64,000 nucleotides of DNA from Terriglobia bacterium (GTDB lineage Bacteria; Acidobacteriota; Terriglobia; Terriglobales; Acidobacteriaceae). Location: the NCBI GenBank assembly GCA_020073565.1, contig JAIQEY010000004.1, positions 1-64,000 on the forward strand, read 5' to 3'. The notes below the pieces were generated by a model. It had not been told where the DNA came from. It saw only the letters and a list, made by a program, of their open reading frames with translations, and searched no databases. A program made the position numbers and the translations under genes. Positions 6,773 to 15,169 of the stretch are shown here, piece after piece; the first letter of the stretch is position 1, and every line of letters starts with the position of its first letter.

Positions 6773-8980
6773 ATGAAACCGGGTAGGTTCGCGATTGTGG
6801 TACTGCTGGCAGCGAGCGTCTGGGCGCAGGAGGCCGCACCCGCGACGCGGAGCGAAGGATCATCGGCGAAACCCAGGCCGCGCGTCGGCCTGGTGCTCGA
6901 AGGTGGTGGAGCGCTCGGCTTGGCGCACGTGGGAGTGCTCCACTGGTTGGAGGAGAATCGCATCCCGGTGGATGTGATTGCGGGCACCAGCATGGGAGGC
7001 CTGATCGGAGGAGTCTATGCGACGGGAGAGTCTCCGAATCAGATCCGTGCGTTAATCCGCGGCATCCACTGGAATGAAGTGCTGCGTGGAGTGACGCCAT
7101 ATCAGAATCTATCGTTTCGGCGGAAGGAAGACCGGCGCGAGTATCCCAATGCGTTCGAATTCGGACTGAAGCATGGCGCGCAGTTTCCGAGTGGGTTCAA
7201 CTCCGGACAGCAGGTAGGTTTGATCCTAAGTCGTGTTGGACTGCCGTACTCGGAGATGCGGAGCTTTGACGATTTACCGATTCCGTTCCGGTGTGTGGCG
7301 ACCGACCTGGTCACGCAGGAGGCCTATGTGTTCGACCGCGGTTCGCTCGCCTTGGCACTGCGGGCTACGATGTCTATGCCGGCGTTCTTCAGTCCGGTGC
7401 GCGAAGGCGATCACGTGCTGGTGGACGGCGGGCTGCTGGACAATCTGCCAGTCGACGTCGCACGGAAGATGGGTGCGGATATTGTGATCGCGGTCCACTT
7501 GAAGACGAAGGCGGTGAATCCGCAAGAGGCCATGTCATCGGTGGGGGTGCTGCAACGCTCGGCGAGTGTCACGATTGCCATCAACGAACTGCGGAGTATG
7601 GAGAAGGCGGACATTGTGCTGACGGCCGATACGGAAGACTTCAGCGCGACCGACTATCCCCGATTTGCCGAAATTGAAGAGGAGGGGTACAAAGCCGCGC
7701 AGGAAAAGCACGCCCTGCTGGCCGGTCTGCAGGTCGGCACCAACGAGTGGCAGCAGTTGCAGTCGGCGCGGGCACAGAAGCGGCTGCTCGTGCCCACGCC
7801 GCAGTTCGTGGACGTGAGCGGGGCGAATGATTCCATCACGAGAGGACTTAAGCACCGGTTGGCCGGACTGGTCGGCGAGCCCGTCGACGAGAACGACGTT
7901 GACGAGCAGATGATGAATATCACGGGGCTGGGACGCTTTTCCCGGGCGGGCTATGCCATCCGAGAAAAGAGCGGACAACCGGGATTGGCGGTCGACGCGG
8001 AGGAAAAGGGCTACGCGCCGCCGACCGTTCATCCGCAGCTGCTGATCGACGGATCGGACTACAAGAATGTGTTGTTTCAAGTCGGCGGCCGGATCACCTT
8101 TCTTGACTTCGGAGGATTCGGATCGGAGTGGCGGAATGACTTTGTGGCAGGCTCGGAATACGGACTGAACACCGAGTACTACCATCCGTTCACTGCCTAC
8201 ACCCACTGGTTTACGGCGGTGTACGGAATGGCCGATAGCAGCCCTTTCAACGTTTATCAACGCAATCGAGTGATGGGCGAGTACCGTAACCGGCGCATGG
8301 GCGGAGGGATCGATCTCGGCTATGTGTTTGGGCGGAGCGGGGAACTGCGAGCCGGGTATCAGGCGGGATATCAGAAGTTGAGCGAGGATATCGGTGTGCC
8401 GGTGACGCCGGCAGTGCACGGACGGTTCGGGATCACGTCCTTGCGCTACCGGTTGGAGCGCTTCGATGATCCGGTGATCCCACGGAGCGGGGTGCGGGTG
8501 GAATCCACCTTCAAGTTTTACGATGCGAATCCGGGAACCGAGGAAGTGGTGCCGACCGATGAATTGCGATTTGGGCTGGCGCATCGAACTAGTGAGCGGT
8601 CGTCACTGCTGTTTTTCGCATCGGGCGGAACGGCGTTTGCCACCCGGGACACCGGATTTCCGCCGTTTAGCCTGGGGGGACCGCTGCGTCTGGGAGCGTA
8701 CGGGATGAACGAATTGCTGACGAACCAGTACTTTCTGTTTCAGCCCGCGTTTCTTTACCGGTTGAGGGAACTTTCACCGCTGCTGAAGCAGAATGTGTAT
8801 CTGTTGTCGATGTACGAAGCGGGAAAGGCTTATGGTCAGCCCGCGGGAGTCCCGAGGATCCAGCAGGATGGGACGATCGGGGTATTGTTCCAAACGGTGT
8901 TTGGGCCGATGTTTTTCGGAGGCAGCCTTGGAGACACGCAGCACCGCAAATTCTATTTCAAGGTGGGCAAATTTTTCTGA
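6773..8980 (+). CDS. Patatin-like phospholipase with C-terminal outer-membrane barrel (PlpD/type Vd-like)
   Basis: Predicted lipid acyl hydrolase joined to an outer-membrane barrel. Start at ATG 6773 (GGAGA 5 nt upstream) rather than 6734, because it begins with a signal peptide ending VWAQ. Residues about 37-330 form the patatin domain: oxyanion loop GGGALG (44-49), nucleophile Ser73 in GTSMG, and catalytic Asp218 in VDGG. Residues about 345-420 resemble a POTRA domain. The remainder has alternating beta-strand pattern and ends in ...FYFKVGKFF, a typical barrel terminus. This order matches type Vd patatin autotransporters and FplA/PlpD relatives. With 735 residues it is full length. Confidence 0.88.
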   Translation: MKPGRFAIVVLLAASVWAQEAAPATRSEGSSAKPRPRVGLVLEGGGALGLAHVGVLHWLEENRIPVDVIAGTSMGGLIGGVYATGESPNQIRALIRGIHWNEVLRGVTPYQNLSFRRKEDRREYPNAFEFGLKHGAQFPSGFNSGQQVGLILSRVGLPYSEMRSFDDLPIPFRCVATDLVTQEAYVFDRGSLALALRATMSMPAFFSPVREGDHVLVDGGLLDNLPVDVARKMGADIVIAVHLKTKAVNPQEAMSSVGVLQRSASVTIAINELRSMEKADIVLTADTEDFSATDYPRFAEIEEEGYKAAQEKHALLAGLQVGTNEWQQLQSARAQKRLLVPTPQFVDVSGANDSITRGLKHRLAGLVGEPVDENDVDEQMMNITGLGRFSRAGYAIREKSGQPGLAVDAEEKGYAPPTVHPQLLIDGSDYKNVLFQVGGRITFLDFGGFGSEWRNDFVAGSEYGLNTEYYHPFTAYTHWFTAVYGMADSSPFNVYQRNRVMGEYRNRRMGGGIDLGYVFGRSGELRAGYQAGYQKLSEDIGVPVTPAVHGRFGITSLRYRLERFDDPVIPRSGVRVESTFKFYDANPGTEEVVPTDELRFGLAHRTSERSSLLFFASGGTAFATRDTGFPPFSLGGPLRLGAYGMNELLTNQYFLFQPAFLYRLRELSPLLKQNVYLLSMYEAGKAYGQPAGVPRIQQDGTIGVLFQTVFGPMFFGGSLGDTQHRKFYFKVGKFF

Positions 8981-9091
8981 GATCGCTGGCGGAGAGAGTG
9001 CAAACTGCGCTGAAGCCATATACTATTCGACGTTGTCGTAAGTCATCCTTTCAGTCACACGTTTTAGAGCAGAGCGGGTACTAGGAGATCT

Positions 9092-9511
9092 ATGGGCACC
9101 TTCATCCCTGCGGAAGTGAAAGAATTGCTGGACGGACCAAACTTCGCGCATCTGGCAACGTTGATGCCGGACGGCTCGCCGCAATCGGTTCCGGTGTGGA
9201 TTGGCCGCGAGGGAGAGAAAATCATCGTCTGCACTGGAGAAGGCTCGTTAAAGGCTAGAAACACGCTGCGGGACGCGCGCGTGGCCCTGTCCGTGGTCAA
9301 CGGCACCAATCCCTACGAAGAGGCTCAGTTGCGCGGGAGGGTAGTGGAGAGGCGTCCCGACCCGCAGTTGACCATCATGGATCCGATCTCGGTTAAGTAC
9401 ACGGGAAAGCCGTTTCCGTTCCGCACGCCGGAAGGGCGAATCGCGCTCTTTATCGAAGTCGATAAGGCTCGCTATGCGAAGCTGCCGTTCCAACACAAGC
9501 CACCGCGGTAA
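9092..9511 (+). CDS. PPOX-class (split-barrel) flavin/F420-type oxidoreductase
   Basis: 139-residue split beta-barrel protein of the pyridoxamine-5'-phosphate-oxidase-like superfamily. Diagnostic features are the opening helix and strand (FAHLATLMPDGSPQSVPVW), the middle strand KIIVCTGEGSLKARNTLRDARVALSV, and a C-terminal Lys/Pro-rich end. These proteins bind FMN, F420 or heme as dimers; F420-type relatives have this same LATLMPDG.P...PVW pattern. The substrate cannot be inferred. It is followed on the same strand by two further small genes with short gaps. Confidence 0.8.
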   Translation: MGTFIPAEVKELLDGPNFAHLATLMPDGSPQSVPVWIGREGEKIIVCTGEGSLKARNTLRDARVALSVVNGTNPYEEAQLRGRVVERRPDPQLTIMDPISVKYTGKPFPFRTPEGRIALFIEVDKARYAKLPFQHKPPR

Positions 9512-9538
9512 CAAGAAATCATTCGAGGTCTTTCGGAT

Positions 9539-9787
9539 ATGACAGAACCCAGCTACGAAGAATTGAAAGCACGTTTGGCGGATCTTGAAAAACAGGTGGA
9601 GACAAAGAAGCAAAGGGGGGTCATGGAGTTTCGCGTCAGTGAAAAGGGAGGCGTGAGCGTGTATGGGCTCGGACGCTTTCCCGTGACACTATATTATGAG
9701 CAGTGGAAGCGGTTGCTGGAGGCCGCGCCTGATCTTAGAGTATTTATTGAAGAAAACAAGGGCAAGCTGAAGCTGAAAGAGGGCTAG
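9539..9787 (+). CDS. Conserved small coiled-coil protein, 82 aa
   Basis: Residues 3-25 form a heptad-rich coiled coil (YEELKARLADLEKQVE). A short globular part follows (MEFRVSEKGGVSVYGLGRFPVTLYYEQWKRLL), then a Lys-rich tail. Similar small proteins occur in several phyla without known function. The YGLGRFPVTLY motif is probably a small beta unit. The gap to the preceding gene is 27 bp and to the next 8 bp, so co-transcription is likely. Confidence 0.6.
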   Translation: MTEPSYEELKARLADLEKQVETKKQRGVMEFRVSEKGGVSVYGLGRFPVTLYYEQWKRLLEAAPDLRVFIEENKGKLKLKEG

Positions 9788-9795
9788 CGACAGCG

Positions 9796-10572
9796 TTGAC
9801 CGAGGCCATATTCGACATTCTAAGCCAGCCGCAACCGGCGCCTGACCGGCGGGAGGCGTACGGCAGCGACCCGAACCAGTTTGTGGAGCTGCGTCTTCCC
9901 CAGGCCAAGGCACCGTTTCCGGTCTTGCTGAACGTGCACGGTGGCTACTGGCGCGCGAAGTACGACCTGGCACATGCGGGACATTTGTGTGAGGCGCTGC
10001 GGGCGGCGGGCATCGCAACCTTCAACATGGAGTACCGACGAGTCGGCGACCCGGGCGGAGGCTGGCCAGGAACCTTTGCCGACGTTCGGTCGGCTTATCG
10101 GTATGTTCGCCAGGAGGCCGCCCGATTTCAGCTGGATCTGAACCGGCTGGTAGTGATGGGCCATTCTGCGGGCGGCCAGTTGGCACTCTGCTTGGCTGCG
10201 CACGAGACTTCGCTGCGAAGAGCAATCGCGCTGGCAGGAGTGGTGGATCTGAAGAAAGCATTCGCGCTGCATCTCAGCCACGATGCGGTGGTCGAGTTTC
10301 TGGGCGGCACACCGGAACAGGTGCCGGAGCACTACCGGGAGGCTGATCCGATGGAACTCAAGATTCCGCAGGCACGCCAATGGCTTATCCACGGCACCGA
10401 TGATGACACCGTACCGGTGGAGTTCAGCCGCGACTATGTGGCTCAAAAGAAGAAAATCGGCGAGACGGTGGACCTGGTCGAGATTCCACGTTGCGGACAT
10501 TTTGATGTGATCGATCCAGCCTCAGCAGCCTTCCAGCAGGTGACGGCTGCGGTCCTTTCTGCGTTGGGCTGA
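9796..10572 (+). CDS. Alpha/beta hydrolase, esterase/kynurenine-formamidase-like
   Basis: Cytoplasmic alpha/beta-hydrolase of 258 residues. The oxyanion motif HGGYW (about 48-52), the nucleophile elbow GHSAGG with Ser124, and a late Asp/His pair (HGTDDDTVP and CGHFDVID) make up the triad. HGGYWR and the short length resemble carboxylesterase/kynurenine formamidase relatives. There is no signal peptide. The frame begins with TTG at 9796; no better upstream start exists and the next Met is far inside the fold. It lies 8 bp after the coiled-coil gene. Confidence 0.82.
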   Translation: MTEAIFDILSQPQPAPDRREAYGSDPNQFVELRLPQAKAPFPVLLNVHGGYWRAKYDLAHAGHLCEALRAAGIATFNMEYRRVGDPGGGWPGTFADVRSAYRYVRQEAARFQLDLNRLVVMGHSAGGQLALCLAAHETSLRRAIALAGVVDLKKAFALHLSHDAVVEFLGGTPEQVPEHYREADPMELKIPQARQWLIHGTDDDTVPVEFSRDYVAQKKKIGETVDLVEIPRCGHFDVIDPASAAFQQVTAAVLSALG

Positions 10573-10638
10573 TCGGTTTGTGGTACGGACAATCCGGTGT
10601 TTTCACAATTCACGCACACCGGGAATCAGGAGCCGAAC

Positions 10639-11100
10639 ATGAAGCTGCGAGCTGTCCCGGTTGTGCTGTTGGCGTGCAATCTGATGGTCGTCGCACAGGT
10701 TGCGATTCAGGACACCAAAGCCGAAAAGAGCAAGCTCATCGCGCTGGAAAACGCGTGGAACCAGGCGCAGATTCATCGCGACGGAGAAGCCCTGAATACG
10801 CTGGTCGCGGATACATTTGTCTATACCGACTGGGACGGCACGGTGATGAACAAAGCGAAATTCATTGCCGACAGCAAAGACCCTTCGGTGCAGACGAGCT
10901 CAGTCGCGAATGAGGGAGTCGACGTGTACTTCTATCCCGGTGTAGCGGTGGTGACCGGGGCCTACCATACCAAGGGAGTCAATAAAGGAAAGCCGTTCGA
11001 TCACTTCGGCCGCTTCACCGATACGTGGATCTTATCCGGAAGTCGGTGGCAGTGCGTGGCGAGTCACACCAATCTGACCAGGAAGCCAGCCTCCCAATAG
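10639..11100 (+). CDS. Secreted SnoaL/DUF4440-type NTF2-fold protein
   Basis: 153-residue protein with a signal peptide (about residues 1-20, ending VVAQ) followed by a single NTF2-like cone domain: helix LIALENAWNQAQIHRDGEALNTLVADTF, then strands with YTDWDGTVMNKAKF and a C-terminal GRFTDTWILSGSRWQCVASH. This is the standard pattern of DUF4440/SnoaL-like proteins, which are very common in acidobacteria and mostly of unknown ligand. The ATG 10639 is chosen because the longer frame from 10597 lacks a signal sequence at its start. Confidence 0.8.
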   Translation: MKLRAVPVVLLACNLMVVAQVAIQDTKAEKSKLIALENAWNQAQIHRDGEALNTLVADTFVYTDWDGTVMNKAKFIADSKDPSVQTSSVANEGVDVYFYPGVAVVTGAYHTKGVNKGKPFDHFGRFTDTWILSGSRWQCVASHTNLTRKPASQ

Positions 11101-11194
11101 GCCAGGGACGGGACGGGTCACCGCGTTGAGGATCGGCGGCTTGCTACAATGCCCCCACTGACTGATCTTCTTTTCTGACCTTCAAGGCCAATAC

Positions 11195-14191
11195 ATGAGC
11201 AGTCTTGGCGAAATCGATCCACTGCTGGACGCGGAAGAAGCGTTTGAAGGCTTCGACCGGCTAATGCCGTTCCGTGTGCAGGATATTCTGCTGGTCTCCA
11301 ACCTGTATGACTCCTTCATCCTGCGGGAAGATGGGCGGCTCAACGAGTTGCTCATCGGTGAGTCGCGCGAACTGAACCTGCAGCAGATTCCGGGAATCAC
11401 GCACGTTTCCAATTGCGCCCAGGCCCTCGATCTGGCTCGCTCCCAGACCCGCTTCAATCTGATCGTGACGAACCTTGCGGTGGGCGAGATGAATGCGGCC
11501 CAGTTGGCGCGCGAGATCCGCAAGTCGGGGCGAGACGTGCCCGTGGTGGTGCTGGCGTACGACTACCGGGAAGTTAAGAATTTCATTGCGCGGAACCCAG
11601 TCACGGAGATTGATCGCATCTTCTTGTGGCAGGGCAATGCACGCATCCTGATCGCGATCGTGAAATACATGGAGGACAAGCGCAACGTCCGCCACGACAC
11701 CCAGGCTGTGGGCGTGCCGGTATTGCTGGTGGTCGAAGATAACATCCGGTACTACTCCTCAATTCTGCCGGTGATCTATACCGAACTCATCGGCCAGTCG
11801 CGGCGCGTGATTCGCGAGGGAATCAACGTTGCCCACAAACTGGTGCGGCAGCGGGCGCGGCCGAAGATCCTGCTTTGTTCGGATTATGAGGATGCTGCGA
11901 AACAGGCCATCGACTATCGCGAGAACCTGCTGGCAGTGGTTTCCGATGTGCAATTTCCGCGCGGCGGCGCGCCCGATCCGGATGCTGGATTCGAACTGGC
12001 CCGGGTGATCCGGGACTCAGTCCCGGACGTCCCCATTGTTTTGCACTCCAGCCACACCGAATACCGGTCGCGCGCATATGCCGAGGGATTCGCGTTCCTG
12101 CAGAAACGCTCGCCCACGTTCCTGCGCGATTTTCGCAAGCTGTTGACCCAGCAGTGCTCGTTCGGCGACTTCGTGTTCCGCATGCCGGATGGAACCGAAG
12201 TCGCTCGCGCCAGCGACATGCATGCACTCGAGGCGCAATTGCACACGGTACCGGCGGAGAGTATTGCCTACCACAGCCAACGCAATCATTTTTCGCGCTG
12301 GCTGACGGCCAGAACCGAGTTTGCCGTCGCGCAGAAGCTCCGGCCTCGCAAAGTTTCCGATTTTGCCACTCTGGAAGTGCTGCGGAACGATCTGATCGAC
12401 TCGATCAACGACTATCGTCGCGAGCAAAGCGAATTCCTGATCGGTGACTTCGATGCCGCCACCTTCAAATCGGGCGATGCCTTCTTCCTCCGGATTGGCA
12501 CCGGCTCGCTCGGAGGCAAGGCCCGCGGCATCGCGTTTGTGCGTCACCTCCTATACAAGCGTCGTTTTTCCCGTCGCTTCCAGGGCGTCAAGGTCACCGT
12601 TCCGCCAGCCGTCGTGATCACCACGGACCTGTTTGACCGCTTCCTCACCGAGAACAATCTGCAGGAGTTCGCCATTCACTGCAAGGACGACGCCGAAATT
12701 GAGCAGCGGTTTCTGGACGCTTCGCTGCCCACACATCTGCGCGAGGATCTCACCGCGTTTCTCCGCGAAGTGAAATACCCGCTGGCGGTGCGCTCGTCGA
12801 GCCTGCTGGAGGACTCGCAGTATCAGCCCTTTACCGGCGTCTATGAAACCTTCATGTTGAGTAATCATCACCCGGACCTTCAGGAGCGGGTCGACCGGCT
12901 CACTGAGGCGATCAAGCGCATTTACGCTTCAACCTTCAGCCAGCACGCCAAGTCCTACGTTCGCGCCACACCCTACCGGACCGAAGAAGAGAAGATGGCC
13001 GTCATCCTGCAGCAGGTCGTTGGGAGCGTTCACGGCGAACGCTTTTATCCCGACTTTTCGGGCGTGGTACGTTCGCGCAATTTCTATCCCGTGCCACCGA
13101 TGGCCTCAGAGGACGGGATCGCGGCGGTTGCGTTGGGCATGGGCAGGGAAGTGGTCGAAGGCGGGAAATGCCTGACCTTTTGCCCACGCTATCCGCAGAA
13201 CCTGGTGCAGTTTTCGTCGGTCAAGGACATCCTCACCAACTCGCAGTCGGAATTCTGGGCGCTGGAAATGAATCATTTCCAACATGACGACCCGCTCGAG
13301 GGACTGCGCGAGGCTCGCTTTACGCTGCGGACGGCAGAGGAGGACGGGACGCTGCGAGCCGTCGGTTCTACCTACAGCCGCGATAACGATGCCGTGTACG
13401 ACGGGATCAGCCGGCCCGGTGCTCGGATTGTGAGTTTTGCGCCGGTCCTGAAGCAGGGAGTGTTCCCGCTGGCCTCGATCCTGGAGCAACTTTCACGCGT
13501 CGGCGAAGATGCCCTGGGACAACCGGTGGAGATCGAGTTTGCGGTGCGTCTGTCTCGCCGTTCGGACGAGGCCGCCGAGTTTGGCTTCCTGCAAATTCGG
13601 CCGTTGGTGATGTCGCGCGAAGGCGACGAGTTACGCATGGGAGATGTGGATCCAGCAGGCCTAGTCTGCCGAAGCACGATGGTGCTGGGCAATGGACGGA
13701 TCCAGAATCTGCAGGATGTCGTGGTGGTCGACTTTCACCGCTTCGAACGCGGCCGCAGCCAGGAAGTGGCCGAGGCCGTGGCTTATTTCAATGCGGAGCT
13801 GGGATTGGAGAATCGTCCCTACTTGCTGGTTGGAGTGGGACGTCTGGGCTCGAATGACCCGTGGCTGGGGATTCCCGTGGAATGGGATGAGATCTCAGGT
13901 GCGCGCGTGATTGTGGAGGCCGGCTTCCGCGACTTTCGCGTAATCCCATCGCAGGGCAGTCACTTCTTCCAGAACCTGATGGCCTTTCAGGTCGGCTACT
14001 TTACCGTGAACCCGGATGCGGGCGAAGGATCGGTCGACTGGCCCTGGCTCGGTAAGCAACCTGCGGTCGAAGAGCAGGCGTGTGTGCGCCACTTGCGTTT
14101 TGAGGACCCGCTGCTGGTGATCATGAACGGCAAAGCCCGCGAAGGCATGATCTTCAAGCCCGGGTTCGGACCAGGGACGAACGGGAAGTAA
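11195..14191 (+). CDS. REC-REC fused to a pyruvate-phosphate-dikinase/PEP-synthase N-terminal domain
   Basis: Large cytoplasmic protein of 998 residues. Residues about 25-150 and 170-320 look like two response-regulator receiver folds. The first is degenerate: its phosphoacceptor position reads LIVTN, with no Asp. The second keeps Asp in AVVSDVQFP and the late Lys in FLQKRSP. Residues about 415-800 match the ATP-grasp half of PEP synthase/PPDK (GSLGGKARGIAF, PLAVRSSSLLEDS, GVYETFML, and FLQIRPLV at its end). The phosphohistidine and PEP-binding domains of true PPDK are absent, replaced by about 170 unassigned residues. Inference: a receiver-controlled phosphotransfer or regulatory protein rather than a glycolytic enzyme. 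Confidence 0.8.
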   Translation: MSSLGEIDPLLDAEEAFEGFDRLMPFRVQDILLVSNLYDSFILREDGRLNELLIGESRELNLQQIPGITHVSNCAQALDLARSQTRFNLIVTNLAVGEMNAAQLAREIRKSGRDVPVVVLAYDYREVKNFIARNPVTEIDRIFLWQGNARILIAIVKYMEDKRNVRHDTQAVGVPVLLVVEDNIRYYSSILPVIYTELIGQSRRVIREGINVAHKLVRQRARPKILLCSDYEDAAKQAIDYRENLLAVVSDVQFPRGGAPDPDAGFELARVIRDSVPDVPIVLHSSHTEYRSRAYAEGFAFLQKRSPTFLRDFRKLLTQQCSFGDFVFRMPDGTEVARASDMHALEAQLHTVPAESIAYHSQRNHFSRWLTARTEFAVAQKLRPRKVSDFATLEVLRNDLIDSINDYRREQSEFLIGDFDAATFKSGDAFFLRIGTGSLGGKARGIAFVRHLLYKRRFSRRFQGVKVTVPPAVVITTDLFDRFLTENNLQEFAIHCKDDAEIEQRFLDASLPTHLREDLTAFLREVKYPLAVRSSSLLEDSQYQPFTGVYETFMLSNHHPDLQERVDRLTEAIKRIYASTFSQHAKSYVRATPYRTEEEKMAVILQQVVGSVHGERFYPDFSGVVRSRNFYPVPPMASEDGIAAVALGMGREVVEGGKCLTFCPRYPQNLVQFSSVKDILTNSQSEFWALEMNHFQHDDPLEGLREARFTLRTAEEDGTLRAVGSTYSRDNDAVYDGISRPGARIVSFAPVLKQGVFPLASILEQLSRVGEDALGQPVEIEFAVRLSRRSDEAAEFGFLQIRPLVMSREGDELRMGDVDPAGLVCRSTMVLGNGRIQNLQDVVVVDFHRFERGRSQEVAEAVAYFNAELGLENRPYLLVGVGRLGSNDPWLGIPVEWDEISGARVIVEAGFRDFRVIPSQGSHFFQNLMAFQVGYFTVNPDAGEGSVDWPWLGKQPAVEEQACVRHLRFEDPLLVIMNGKAREGMIFKPGFGPGTNGK

Positions 14192-14233
14192 ATGCATTTG
14201 GACAGCTTTCATCGGTTGTCATTTTTCAATGAA

Positions 14234-14308
14234 TTGTCACCCCGAACGAAGTGAGGGATCTGCAGTCCGCCGCACATTGCAGATCCCTCACTTCGTTCGG
14301 GATGACAA
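14234..14308. repeat. 31-bp inverted repeat between convergent genes (bidirectional terminator or REP-like)
   Basis: Left arm 14234-14264 and right arm 14278-14308 are complementary over 31 bp with a single mismatch, with a 13-nt loop. The core word is CGAACGAAGTGAGGGATC. It sits between the stop codons of the PEP-synthase-like gene and the rhomboid gene, where a bidirectional terminator would be expected. Similar words are dispersed in many bacterial genomes. Confidence 0.8.
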
Positions 14309-14357
14309 AATCTACTTAATGAAGACAACGCCTGCTTGACTATTGCCTGAGGGCACG

Positions 14358-15050
14358 TTACCAGGTTCCGTAGCGGTACCGGTGCGGCCGCTCGGAAAAC
14401 ATTTTGATGATCACAACACCCGTCACAAAGCCCCCGATGTGTGCCCAGACAGCGATCCCGCTTTGAGCAGCCGCGGTCGCCGTGCCGATGAGAAACTGCA
14501 TGACAAACCAGTACCCTAGGATCAGCCAGGCCGGAACATGGAACAGGAAGATGGGTGGAAACCAGGTGAGAACTCGAGCGCGGGGATAGAGGATGAAGTA
14601 CGCGCCCATGACGCCCGCGATGGCTCCGCTGGCCCCCACCGTTGGCGCGCTGGAATTGAGGTTGAGGACGAGGTGGGTCAGGCCCGCTGCGATACCACTG
14701 CCCAGATAGAACAGCAGATATCGAAAGTGTCCGAGGTAGTCCTCTACGTTGTCGCCGAATATCCAAAGGAAAAGCATGTTTCCAGCCACATGCAAGAATC
14801 CTGCGTGTAGAAACATCGATGTGAACAGGGGGAGAATGCCGGAGACCGGGCTGTCGTAGGAGTGCCCGGTGAGGACCGCTACGGTGTGATGGGGCACGAG
14901 CGCGAATTGGCCTACAAAGGCATTGAGCGCGCGCGGGTTCTGTATGTCGACTGAGAATTCCCACAGGTAGACCAGCACGTTGGTGACAATCAGAAAATAG
15001 TTGATGAAGGGCACGGAGAAGCTGGGCTGGTCGTCGCGAAGAGGGATCAT
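14358..15050 (-). CDS. Rhomboid-family intramembrane serine protease
   Basis: 230-residue polytopic membrane protein with about six to seven transmembrane segments. The catalytic Ser lies in GASGAIAG and the partner His in WAHIGGFVTG, the standard rhomboid dyad. The conserved region HAGFLHVAGNMLFLWIFGDNVED in the L1/TM2 area is also intact. It should cleave transmembrane substrates, which cannot be identified here. The start codon is followed by a polar cytoplasmic stretch (MIPLRDDQP), common in this bacterial group. It is divergent from truB, separated by an AT-rich inverted repeat. Confidence 0.92.
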   Translation of the reverse strand: MIPLRDDQPSFSVPFINYFLIVTNVLVYLWEFSVDIQNPRALNAFVGQFALVPHHTVAVLTGHSYDSPVSGILPLFTSMFLHAGFLHVAGNMLFLWIFGDNVEDYLGHFRYLLFYLGSGIAAGLTHLVLNLNSSAPTVGASGAIAGVMGAYFILYPRARVLTWFPPIFLFHVPAWLILGYWFVMQFLIGTATAAAQSGIAVWAHIGGFVTGVVIIKMFSERPHRYRYGTW

Positions 15051-15054
15051 GAGG

Positions 15055-15168
15055 AATTGGTAATTGTGTAATCTGTAATTTGGTAATTGTCTACGGCACC
15101 ACGGAAGAACAGGTGCAGATTGGCAGTTCTCAAATTACCAAATTACAAATTACCAAATTACACAATTT
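15055..15168. repeat. AT-rich inverted repeat built from TAATTTGGTAATT words
   Basis: Left arm 15055-15089 and right arm 15131-15168 are made of repeated words (GTAATTTGGTAATT and its complement ACCAAATTAC) and can pair over about 30 bp around a 41-bp GC-normal centre. A second element of the same type is at 37475-37560. Both end within 3 bp of a start codon. Confidence 0.75.
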
Positions 15169-15169
15169 C

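Noticed and set aside
7535-8584. Open frame of 349 codons on the minus strand within the patatin-like gene
   Set aside because: It is antisense to a gene with clear catalytic motifs and barrel pattern. Its own translation has no domain or signal and follows from GC-biased codon use.
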